Assembly: GCA_937901145.1 (NCBI GenBank)
Contig: CALCHE010000065.1
Span: forward strand, 1 to 5,595
Source of the DNA: an uncultured Clostridia bacterium
GTDB lineage: Bacteria; Bacillota; Clostridia; Oscillospirales; Acutalibacteraceae
DNA: 5,595 nucleotides
Reading direction: 5' to 3'
A model generated the notes under the pieces. That model was not told where the DNA came from and did no database searches. It saw only the letters and a list, made by a program, of their open reading frames with translations. The translations under genes and the position numbers were made by a program. Shown here piece after piece: positions 1 through 5,535 of the stretch; position 1 is the first letter of the stretch, and every line of letters begins with the position of its first letter.

Positions 1-1566
1 AATTGTGCAGAAACAGATGAATATGAGGCTTGTACATACACAACAACAAGAGCAATTCCCGTTGATACAAACAACCATGACGGCAAGACAGAAGTACGTA
101 ATGCAACAGTTGCAAACTGTCATACAAAGGGCTACACCGGTGACACTTACTGTCTCGGCTGTAATACAAAGATAGCAAGCGGTAAGGAAATTGCAATTGA
201 TTCAGCAAACCATGACGGTGCGACTGAAATCAGAAATGCAGTAACAGGAAACTGCGGTGAAACCGGCTACACAGGTGATACATATTGCCTTGGCTGTAAT
301 ACAAAAATTGCAGACGGTAAAGAAATCCCTGCAACAGAAAACCACGACTATGAAGGTAAGGTAACAAAGGCAGCAACCTGTAAAGCAACAGGTGTAATGA
401 CATATACCTGCTCAGTATGTGGCGATTCTTACATGGAAGAAATTCTCGTTGATTCAAACAACCATGACAGTGAGACTGAAGTACGCAATGTAACAGTTGC
501 AAACTGTCATACAAAGGGTTACACAGGTGACACATACTGTCTCGGTTGTAATACAAAGATTGCAGACGGTAAAGAAATCCCTGCAACAGAAAATCACGAC
601 TACGAAGGTAAGGTAACAAAGGTAGCAACCTGTAAAGATACAGGTGTAATGACATATACATGCTCAGCATGTAAGGATTCAAACACTGAAACAATTGCAG
701 TTGATGCAAATAACCACGCATCTGTTAATACTATAACCAAAAATTCTGTAGAAGCTACTTGTGTAACCGAGGGTTATAGTGGTGATGAATGTTACGAATG
801 TTGCGGCACCGTTAAGGCTGTCGGTTCAGTACTTCCGGTCAAAAAGGATAACCATGAGAATGTTGTTATTGATGAAGCTGTAAATGCAACTTGTAAGGAT
901 TTCGGTCTTACAGAAGGTTCTCATTGTGAATCTTGCGGTACAGTAATAATTGAACAGATTATCATAGAGAAAACAGGACACATTGAATCTATACTTCCCG
1001 AAGTGGCTCCTGATTGTATTAACGAGGGCTTAACTGAAGGTGTTGAATGTTTAGTCTGTGGAGAAATTATAGTGCCTCAGGAATCTATAGCTGCTCTTGG
1101 TCATATCTTCACGGTTATATCTGCCGTTTACGATGAAAACAATGTAGGAACAATTGTTTACGAATGTACAGATTGCGGATATGAAAAAACAGAAGAAGCT
1201 GCCTTCAATATTGATGATGCTTTTGAACTTATTGATGAAGCGGAGGAGAAACTTTTATCTGACGAATTAATGGAAGACGAAAGAGAAAAGATTGAAGCAG
1301 CTCTGGCAGAGTTTGAAGCATTCATAGAAAATTATGTTGTGCTTGATGAAGAAGGTAATGTAGTAGAAAATAACCTTCCGTTAAATGATAGTGATGTAAT
1401 GACTCAGTATAACAAGATGCTTGTCAATCTTGATAACGCCATTAATGGAAGAGAAGCCACTGAAGGTGTTGCAACTTGGGGAGACATTATCATTAGACTT
1501 ATTGATCTTATTATTATGTTACTCGATTTGGTGTATAAACTTGTTGTATATGTGAAAGCTAACTAA
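1..1566 (+). CDS. Cys/His-module repeat protein, probable surface or secreted protein (5' end outside window)
   Basis: The frame is open from base 1 to the TAA at 1564-1566 (521 residues visible), so the true start lies upstream. An internal ATG at 397 falls inside a repeat and is not a real start. Residues 1 to about 400 are tandem modules of 40-46 residues with a first Cys, then Gly, then CxxC (for example C51-LG-C54, C96-LG-C99, C137-SV-C140), each closing in an (N)H pair. His codons start at 76, 211, 343, 463, 595, 715, 853, 979 and 1102. Two module types (44 and 40 aa) alternate as an 84-aa (252-bp) unit. Residues about 402-483 are strongly acidic and predicted helical. The last ~29 residues (from W493) are mostly Ile, Leu and Val, with an Asp, Arg or Lys every few residues. 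No LPXTG motif, dockerin or SLH domain is visible. Similar Cys modules are common in large extracellular proteins of gut Firmicutes. Metal binding or disulfide formation is inference, and the function is unknown. Confidence 0.85.
   Translation, partial: NCAETDEYEACTYTTTRAIPVDTNNHDGKTEVRNATVANCHTKGYTGDTYCLGCNTKIASGKEIAIDSANHDGATEIRNAVTGNCGETGYTGDTYCLGCNTKIADGKEIPATENHDYEGKVTKAATCKATGVMTYTCSVCGDSYMEEILVDSNNHDSETEVRNVTVANCHTKGYTGDTYCLGCNTKIADGKEIPATENHDYEGKVTKVATCKDTGVMTYTCSACKDSNTETIAVDANNHASVNTITKNSVEATCVTEGYSGDECYECCGTVKAVGSVLPVKKDNHENVVIDEAVNATCKDFGLTEGSHCESCGTVIIEQIIIEKTGHIESILPEVAPDCINEGLTEGVECLVCGEIIVPQESIAALGHIFTVISAVYDENNVGTIVYECTDCGYEKTEEAAFNIDDAFELIDEAEEKLLSDELMEDEREKIEAALAEFEAFIENYVVLDEEGNVVENNLPLNDSDVMTQYNKMLVNLDNAINGREATEGVATWGDIIIRLIDLIIMLLDLVYKLVVYVKAN
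76..714 (+). repeat. In-gene tandem repeats, 252-bp composite unit
   Basis: Two full 252-bp units (211-462 and 463-714) follow a single half unit (76-210, 135 bp). Each full unit is a 132-bp half ending at the NHDYEG motif plus a 120-bp half ending at NNH. DNA identity between copies is high and includes exact runs. The half at 76-210 resembles the first half of the 463-714 unit more than that of the 211-462 unit, which indicates exchange between copies. Modules after 715 are diverged in DNA but keep the Cys/His pattern. Confidence 0.85.
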
Positions 1567-1578
1567 AACTAGTTTTAT

Positions 1579-1623
1579 TATAGTCGCTGAAATATATTAT
1601 ATTTCGGCGACTATATGTTTTTT
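1579..1623 (+). terminator. Intrinsic terminator of the repeat-protein gene
   Basis: An 18-bp arm (1579-1596) pairs with 1598-1615 with a single G-T wobble. The minimal loop is one base, so the top of the stem will open in RNA. A T-rich tract follows directly (six T at 1618-1623). The stem lies 12 nt after the stop codon of the upstream gene, as expected for a strong rho-independent terminator. This isolates the repeat-protein gene from everything downstream. Confidence 0.92.
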
Positions 1624-1649
1624 AAACAACGTTTTCTTGCTTTAAACTC

Positions 1650-1678
1650 TTGAAATATATTTTCTTCTATGTTATAAT
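1650..1678 (+). promoter_or_regulatory. Strong sigmaA-type promoter with no gene behind it
   Basis: TTGAAA (1650-1655) and a perfect TATAAT (1673-1678) are separated by exactly 17 bp, giving a predicted transcript start near 1685. It lies 27 bp after the preceding terminator. No reading frame with a plausible ribosome binding site follows before the terminator at 1959-2005. The promoter therefore appears to drive a short untranslated RNA or an incomplete unit. Activity is inferred from the match to consensus only. Confidence 0.7.
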
Positions 1679-1849
1679 TAAAATACAGCAGAGGACATCA
1701 ACACGCAATCCTCGGCAACACTATGGCAACCAAAAATCAGACAGCCCATATTTTTAGTATAATACTTCCACTCTGTATATCACATTAGATATTACTTACA
1801 CAAAATTGTTTAAGTCTATCTTTCGAGGAGCGAGTGGGAATAAGTAAAC

Positions 1850-1892
1850 GAAAGCCCGTGAGCCCAGTAAAATAAAGGGTTTCGGGATTTTC
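1850..1892. other. Imperfect hairpin inside the candidate transcript
   Basis: CCCG (1855-1858) pairs with CGGG (1883-1886), GAG (1860-1862) pairs with TTT (1880-1882) through two wobbles, and CCC (1863-1865) pairs with GGG (1877-1879). T1859 bulges and the loop is 11 nt and A-rich. An A-T extension continues outward after a G-A mismatch. The short T-run that follows is interrupted, so this is a poor terminator. It is better read as an RNA structure or part of an attachment region. Confidence 0.5.
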
Positions 1893-1901
1893 AAAAAGCC
1901 T

Positions 1902-2033
1902 CGTGATACCAATTTGATACTGTATCCGGCTTTTCCACATAATTTCATACAAGAGAAAACCTCTCTCGTTTGAACACTTAGTTCATTCGAGAGAGGTATT
2001 TTTTTATGACATTTTTCGATAGCGTGATACTGT
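1902..2033. repeat. Short GATAC repeats, possible recombinase-related sites
   Basis: GATAC occurs at 1905-1909 and 1916-1920 (11 bp apart) and at 2026-2030, with an inverted copy GTATC at 1922-1926, making a GATAC-T-GTATC dyad. The longer words CGTGATAC (1902-1909 and 2023-2030) and TGATACTGT (1915-1923 and 2025-2033) are each repeated, so the copy at 2023-2033 is a composite of the two upstream ones. Such clusters next to an integrase-carrying segment can be core or accessory attachment sequences. That role is inference. Confidence 0.4.
1959..2005 (+). terminator. Strong intrinsic terminator
   Basis: A perfect 10-bp stem (1959-1968 with 1988-1997) encloses a 2x2 T-T mismatch, then a further 5-bp stem (TGAAC 1971-1975 with GTTCA 1981-1985) and a 5-nt loop. 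Seven T follow at 1999-2005. It closes whatever starts at the promoter at 1650-1678. On the opposite strand the stem is followed by TTTTCTCTT, so weak termination in reverse is possible. Confidence 0.9.
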
Positions 2034-2056
2034 TATAAAATCCTGTAGTTTTATAA
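2033..2056. other. 8-8-8 inverted repeat, possible attachment core
   Basis: TTATAAAA (2033-2040) and its exact inverse TTTTATAA (2049-2056) flank an 8-nt spacer, TCCTGTAG. An AT-rich inverted pair around a 6-8 bp spacer is the general layout of a tyrosine-recombinase core site. The position between a host-side terminator and the element's repeat array fits an element end. No second copy is visible in the window, so the assignment is unproven. A simple hairpin or protein operator is an alternative. Confidence 0.3.
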
Positions 2057-2104
2057 AGAATTAGTAAATTTCAAAAATTAATCCGCAACAGGCCACTAAA
2101 GAAT

Positions 2105-2768
2105 GTCCCAATAAAGAGTAGAGGGTAATTTTAAACATTTTGAAAACATTTAAATTTTAGGGTGTCCATTCACCCTTTCCCAGTGCGTATAAGTGAGAAT
2201 TGTTTTTCAGACCACTTGTAAACAGTTTTAAAACGTTCGAACAAAGAGGCTGATTTTCACTCGAAAAATGTCCGTAGGAAAGTAGGGGAGAATGTAAATA
2301 TTCTAAAAACTTATCAAAAACAGGGTGTGCATTTACTGTTTCTCTGTGGGTATAAGTGAGAGATATCTTTAACCTATAAAAAGTTTTATTTAGGGGGCTA
2401 ATTTTTAATCATAAAATGTCCGTAAATAAGTGAAGGGATATTTTGAACGTTTTGAAAACTTTCAAATGAGATGGTTCTCTTTTGGTTAAAAAATGTCCGT
2501 AGGAAAGTAGAAGGATATTTTGAATGTTTTGAAAACATTTCAAATTTGGGGTTTCCATTTAGTTTCTCCCAGTCCGTATAGGTGAGAATTGTTTTTAGAT
2601 ATTTTAAAAATAATCAGGATATATACTTGCCAAAAGTCAAAAAAATTGTCCGTAGGAAAGTAGAGAGATAAAAAGTTTATTAAGAATACTTCCGCTTTTG
2701 CTTGTAAATTGTCCGTAATAAAGTAGAGGGTAATTTGTATTTTGTATTCAATGTCGGGCAACCGACTT
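2105..2768 (+). repeat. Nine-copy iteron-like array with ~77-bp period
   Basis: Nine copies of a ~20-bp core, close to GTCCGTAGGAAAGTAGAGGG, begin at 2105, 2183, 2270, 2346, 2418, 2495, 2572, 2648 and 2711. The steps are 78, 87, 76, 72, 77, 77, 76 and 63 bp. The copies at 2183, 2346 and 2572 form a B subtype, close to GTCCGTATAAGTGAGA; the others are A subtype. Sequence between cores is very AT-rich and itself related between units. The stretch has no plausible gene on either strand and lies immediately upstream of the excisionase and integrase genes. Candidate roles are integrase arm sites, replication iterons, a centromere-like partition site or an operator array. Nothing in the sequence decides between them. 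Confidence 0.85.
2133..2541. repeat. AT-rich palindromes at a fixed offset within A-type array units
   Basis: In the units with cores at 2418 and 2495, a near-perfect dyad starts 27 bp after the core: GAACGTTTT-G-AAAACTTTC (2445-2463) and GAATGTTTT-G-AAAACATTTC (2522-2541). The unit at 2105 has a related but less symmetric version from 2133 (offset 28). The B unit at 2183 carries GTTTTAAAAC (2225-2234) instead. The fixed phase relative to the core suggests each unit has two protein-recognition elements, or one element plus an easily melted segment. Confidence 0.55.
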
Positions 2769-2775
2769 GTAATAA
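2747..2775 (+). promoter_or_regulatory. Possible weak promoter of the integrase operon with a dyad in its spacer
   Basis: TTCAAT (2747-2752) and TAATAA (2770-2775) are spaced by 17 bp, a weak match to a sigmaA promoter. A perfect 5-bp dyad, GTCGG-GCAA-CCGAC (2753-2766), fills most of the spacer. In DNA this could be an operator for a regulator. If transcribed from further upstream it would form a GNRA-tetraloop hairpin ahead of the ribosome binding site. The dyad is certain; the promoter call is speculative. Confidence 0.3.
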
Positions 2776-2784
2776 ATCTTAAAG

Positions 2785-2791
2785 AAAGGAG
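2785..2791 (+). promoter_or_regulatory. Ribosome binding site of the excisionase-like gene
   Basis: AAAGGAG lies 9 nt before the ATG at 2801. It supports that start over the in-frame ATG at 2813, which has no such motif at a workable distance. Confidence 0.85.
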
Positions 2792-2800
2792 AACAAACAC

Positions 2801-2983
2801 ATGGCAGTACTTATGAATGCAAAGGAAATCAGCGAAGAACTCGGTATTTCCAAAACTCTTGCTTATGATATTATGCAGAAGCTCAACAAAGAGCTTGAAG
2901 CAAAGGGCTATTTCGTAATCAAGGGTAAAGTGAGCCGCCGTTATCTGTCAGAACAGATTTACGGTATGCCCAAAGAAAAATAA
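2801..2983 (+). CDS. Small helix-turn-helix protein, excisionase-like
   Basis: This 60-residue protein has an N-terminal helix-turn-helix: helix about 6-14 (AKEISEELG) and recognition helix about 17-28 (SKTLAYDIMQKL). A short wing follows at 37-47 (YFVIKGKVSRR), then a C-terminal helix. Size, fold and location directly upstream of a tyrosine integrase match small excisionase or recombination-directionality proteins of Firmicutes integrative elements. Such proteins bend DNA near attachment sites to favour excision and may also regulate the operon. The gap to the integrase gene is 18 nt, so the two are co-transcribed. The repeat array directly upstream is an obvious candidate binding target, but this is inference. 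A plain transcriptional regulator is the main alternative. Confidence 0.8.
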   Translation: MAVLMNAKEISEELGISKTLAYDIMQKLNKELEAKGYFVIKGKVSRRYLSEQIYGMPKEK

Positions 2984-3001
2984 GAAGAAAGGATTGATTC
3001 A

Positions 3002-4072
3002 ATGGCTGTATACAAAGACAGCAAAAGAGGTACGTGGTATGTATTGGTGTACTACACGAACTGGAAGGGTGAAAGCGACCGAAAGATGAAGCGTGGCTTC
3101 AAGACCCGTAAAGAAGCAGTCGCTTGGGAAAACACATTTCTCAACAAAAACACAGGCGACCTGAATATGACCTTCGCAGAGTTCTATGACATCTACAAAA
3201 GCGACCTCGAGGAACGCTTGAAGGAAAACACCTGGGTAATGAAAACCAGTGTTATCGAGCTTAAGATTTTGCCGTACTTCAAGAAAAAGAAGATGTGTGA
3301 AATCAAGGTTTCCGATGTCATTGCCTGGCAGAAGGAAATGATGGCGTACCGTGATAAAGACGGTCAGCCTTATGCATCGGGATACCTTAAAACGATTCAC
3401 AATCAGCTCAGTGCAATTTTTAATCACGCCGTAAGGTTTTATGAGCTTCCTGCTAATCCTGCTGCAAAGGTCGGCAATATGGGCAGAGAGAACACAAAGG
3501 AAATGCTCTTCTGGACGAAAGAGGAGTATATGAAATTCGCTGATTCGATGATGGACAAGCCCTTATCCTATTACGCATTTGAAATGCTTTATTGGTGCGG
3601 TATCCGCCTCGGTGAGCTGCTTGCTCTGACTTACGGTGATTTTGATTTTGAAAAGAAGACCGTAAGAATCAACAAGTCATATCAGTGCATCAAGGGTAAG
3701 GATGTTGTTACTACGCCGAAAACAAAGAAGAGTAACAGAACAATCGTGATGCCCGACTTCCTCTGTGATGAAATGAAAATCTATTTCAAAGGTCTTTACA
3801 AGCCGAGGAAGAACGACAGAGTTTTTCTTATAACTAAAGCCTATCTTCACAGTGAGATGCGACGAGGCTGTAAGGAAACGGGCGTGAAGAAAATCCGTAT
3901 TCACGATTTGAGACACTCACATGTTTCACTTCTCATCGATATGGGATTCACTCCTCTTGCTATTGCGGACAGAGTAGGTCACGAAAGTATCGATATCACT
4001 TACCGTTATGCTCATCTCTTCCCGTCAAAGCAAACAGAGATTGCAGAAAAATTAAATATGGAGCGTGAGTAA
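3002..4072 (+). CDS. int: Tyrosine recombinase / integrase of an integrative element
   Basis: This complete 356-aa protein is normal length for phage and ICE integrases of the Tn916/lambda-Int class. Domains in order: an AP2-like arm-binding N-terminus (about 1-52, with the WYVLVYY strand and basic FKTRKEA stretch), a SAM-like core-binding domain (about 55-160), and the catalytic domain (about 165-350). Expected catalytic residues are all present: R202 (GIRLGE), K240 (TPKT), H301 and R304 (HDLRH), H327 (VGHES) and the nucleophile Y336 (RYAHLF). It should cut and rejoin attP and attB through a 3'-phosphotyrosine intermediate, with the small upstream protein influencing direction. GAAAGGA at 2987-2993, 8 nt before ATG 3002, supports the start. 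The N-terminal domain normally reads short direct repeats in the element end, which makes the array upstream relevant. Function is confident; the target site is unknown. Confidence 0.96.
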   Translation: MAVYKDSKRGTWYVLVYYTNWKGESDRKMKRGFKTRKEAVAWENTFLNKNTGDLNMTFAEFYDIYKSDLEERLKENTWVMKTSVIELKILPYFKKKKMCEIKVSDVIAWQKEMMAYRDKDGQPYASGYLKTIHNQLSAIFNHAVRFYELPANPAAKVGNMGRENTKEMLFWTKEEYMKFADSMMDKPLSYYAFEMLYWCGIRLGELLALTYGDFDFEKKTVRINKSYQCIKGKDVVTTPKTKKSNRTIVMPDFLCDEMKIYFKGLYKPRKNDRVFLITKAYLHSEMRRGCKETGVKKIRIHDLRHSHVSLLIDMGFTPLAIADRVGHESIDITYRYAHLFPSKQTEIAEKLNMERE

Positions 4073-4073
4073 A

Positions 4074-4397
4074 ATGTCAGCGAAAAATTTAGACAAGCAT
4101 AATCGTTTTCGCAGTATAACAGTGGGGTTCAGAGTTTCACCCGAAGAGAACGAACAGATAAACAAGGCCGTTGCAATATCGGGACTGAGTAAACAGGAAT
4201 ACTGTTACCGCCGTTGTATGCAGCAGGACATTGTTGTGCAGGGTGGTAATCCGAGAGTGTTCAAGGCATTGAGAAATAATCTTGCCCTTGTGCTTGAAGA
4301 GCTTAAAAACAAAAATGAAGTTACCGATGAGATGCTTGAAATAATAAAGCTCATCACGGTAACACTTCAGGGATTGAAAGGAGACTTTAATGAATGA
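4074..4397 (+). CDS. MobC-like ribbon-helix-helix mobilization protein
   Basis: I place the start at ATG 4074 (107 aa): GGAG at 4060-4063 is 10 nt upstream. The in-frame GTG at 4065 overlaps the integrase stop but has that GGAG only 1 nt away. The N-terminus shows a ribbon-helix-helix pattern: strand RSITVGFRVS (about 13-22), helix after SPEENEQ, then helix SKQEYCYRRCMQQ (about 39-51). GGNPRVFKALRNNL (about 57-70) and a C-terminal helical region follow. This resembles MobC-type relaxosome accessory proteins, which bind near oriT and help the relaxase open the strand. No relaxase is in the window; it would be expected downstream. The gene starts 1 nt after the integrase stop and ends 8 nt inside the next gene, so translational coupling is likely. 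A general RHH regulator is an alternative. Confidence 0.75.
   Translation: MSAKNLDKHNRFRSITVGFRVSPEENEQINKAVAISGLSKQEYCYRRCMQQDIVVQGGNPRVFKALRNNLALVLEELKNKNEVTDEMLEIIKLITVTLQGLKGDFNE
4377..4383 (+). promoter_or_regulatory. Ribosome binding site of the RepA-like gene
   Basis: AAAGGAG lies inside the 3' end of the MobC-like gene, 6 nt before ATG 4390. It fixes the start of the ATPase gene and shows it can be translated independently despite the overlap. Confidence 0.85.
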
Positions 4398-5535
4398 TGT
4401 AACAAAAGAAAAGACCGTCCCTTACACATCTGCACCACCAGATGAAGGACAGTCAAATCAAAAATCTATTGATAATATTATACCCGACGGAGAAGAAAAT
4501 ATCAATAGCTTTGAAGAGAAATTTGCTCAGATGCAAAGAGAACTTCGTAAGGCTATGGACCCGTCATATATGAAGACGGTAACAATGAGTGAGCTTTATG
4601 ATACGGCGTACCTGAGTAAACCTGCAATCATTGACGGAATACTTTATCCCGGTACTTATCTTTTCGTCGGTGCACCGAAGGTCGGTAAAAGCTTTATGAT
4701 GGCACAACTTGCTTATCATGTGAGTACGGGTAAGCCTCTTTGGGAAAACGAGGTCAGACAGGGCAAGGTGCTTTATCTTGCACTCGAGGATGATTACTCA
4801 CGACTGCAGAAAAGACTTTACCGAATGTTCGGAACGGAAGGTACGAACAATCTGTTCTTCTCCGTGTCGGCAAAGAATCTCAATGGCGGACTCTTTGAAC
4901 AGCTTGAAAAATTTATTGAAGAGAATCCCGACACAAGACTTATCATCATAGACACCTTGCAGAAGGTGAGAGAGTCGGGTGCGGAAAAGTTTTCTTACGC
5001 AAATGATTACGAGGTGATTGCTCAGCTTAAAAATTTTTCTGACCGATACGGTATCTGTCTTCTTCTTGTGCATCACACACGCAAACAAAATTCGGGGGAC
5101 AAGTTCGATATGATTTCGGGTACCAACGGTTTACTCGGTGCCGCCGACGGAGCTTTCCTCCTGCAGAAGGAGAAGCGAACGGCAAAGACGGCTACACTTG
5201 ATATCTCCGGTCGTGACCAACAGGACCAACGACTGTTTCTTGTCAGAAATGAAGAGCGACTTGTGTGGGAGCTTGAGAGAGTTGAAACAGAGCTTTGGAA
5301 AGAAAAGCCTGACCCGTTGCTTGAATTGATTGCAGAAAAAATCACGGAAGAAAATCCCGTGTGGGACGGAAGCATTTCCGACTTCAGAGATTTTATCGAG
5401 ACGGACATTACGCCAATTCAGTTAGGAATGAAGCTTAATGTCACCGCCGGGCGACTGCTTAATGAGTACGGTATTCTCTATGAAAGCAGGCGCACTCACG
5501 CAGGCAGACGAATTAAGTTCGTACTGCAGGCGTGA
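4390..5535 (+). CDS. RepA-like AAA_25 / RecA-fold ATPase (mobile-element replication protein)
   Basis: This is a complete 381-aa protein. Residues about 1-60 are polar and low-complexity. The RecA-like core follows: Walker A GAPKVGKS (94-101), ALEDD (131-135) with the expected acidic residues, Walker B LIIIDTL (184-190) with D188, VHHTRK (227-232), and the SGTNGLLGAADG segment (243-254) typical of RepA/DnaB-related ATPases. Residues about 305-381 form a separate C-terminal domain that may be winged-helix. Proteins of this type are hexameric helicases or helicase-like ATPases (RSF1010 RepA and relatives) found in plasmids and integrative elements. The likely role is unwinding or loading during replication of the excised circle. 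The gene overlaps the MobC-like gene by 8 nt. GTGACAAC-type repeats begin at its stop codon. Whether it acts as helicase, loader or other ATPase cannot be told from sequence. Confidence 0.88.
   Translation: MNDVTKEKTVPYTSAPPDEGQSNQKSIDNIIPDGEENINSFEEKFAQMQRELRKAMDPSYMKTVTMSELYDTAYLSKPAIIDGILYPGTYLFVGAPKVGKSFMMAQLAYHVSTGKPLWENEVRQGKVLYLALEDDYSRLQKRLYRMFGTEGTNNLFFSVSAKNLNGGLFEQLEKFIEENPDTRLIIIDTLQKVRESGAEKFSYANDYEVIAQLKNFSDRYGICLLLVHHTRKQNSGDKFDMISGTNGLLGAADGAFLLQKEKRTAKTATLDISGRDQQDQRLFLVRNEERLVWELERVETELWKEKPDPLLELIAEKITEENPVWDGSISDFRDFIETDITPIQLGMKLNVTAGRLLNEYGILYESRRTHAGRRIKFVLQA

Larger units (their letters stand above)
1685..2005 (+). ncRNA. Candidate noncoding transcript between a promoter and a terminator
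   Basis: This ~320-nt segment is bounded by a near-consensus promoter and a strong intrinsic terminator. The longest frame opening with ATG after the promoter (ATG 1723, 21 codons) lacks a ribosome binding site. The segment contains a short GAGGA/TCCTC pairing near its 5' end. It also has a hairpin at 1850-1892 that can be enclosed by CGAGG (1824-1828) pairing with CCTCG (1899-1903). I recognise no known RNA family. It could instead be a decayed gene remnant or the edge of an integrated element whose gene was displaced. The transcript boundaries are predictions. Confidence 0.35.

Noticed and set aside
230..721. 163-aa minus-strand open frame across the Cys-module repeats
   Set aside because: It is the antisense shadow of the repeated coding sequence. 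Its Leu/Tyr-rich repetitive protein mirrors the repeat period and resembles no known family.
1723..1788. Small peptide gene (ATG 1723, 21 codons) behind the orphan promoter
   Set aside because: There is no ribosome binding site upstream of the ATG and no recognisable peptide features.
2105..2768. CRISPR array
   Set aside because: Spacing is regular, but the repeats are degenerate, the intervening sequences are related to each other rather than unique, and no cas gene is present.
2540..2800. 86-aa minus-strand open frame over the end of the repeat array
   Set aside because: It runs through AT-rich iteron-like repeats, ends abutting the next gene's start, has no recognisable domain and no convincing ribosome binding site.
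1624..2800. tRNA or tmRNA gene as integration target
   Set aside because: No cloverleaf, TPsiC-type motif in context or CCA-ending acceptor stem could be found. The GTTCGAAC palindrome at about 2235 lies in the array without supporting stems.
2999..3427. 142-aa minus-strand open frame inside the integrase gene
   Set aside because: It is the antisense of a confidently identified integrase, with no domain signal. The same applies to 3677-3916 and to the frames within 4798-5408.
4065..4397. GTG start at 4065 for the MobC-like gene
   Set aside because: The GGAG at 4060-4063 is only 1 nt from this GTG but 10 nt from ATG 4074, so the ATG is preferred.
5138..5329. 63-aa plus-strand open frame inside the RepA-like gene
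   Set aside because: It is out of frame within a well-supported ATPase gene, with no ribosome binding site or recognisable motif.
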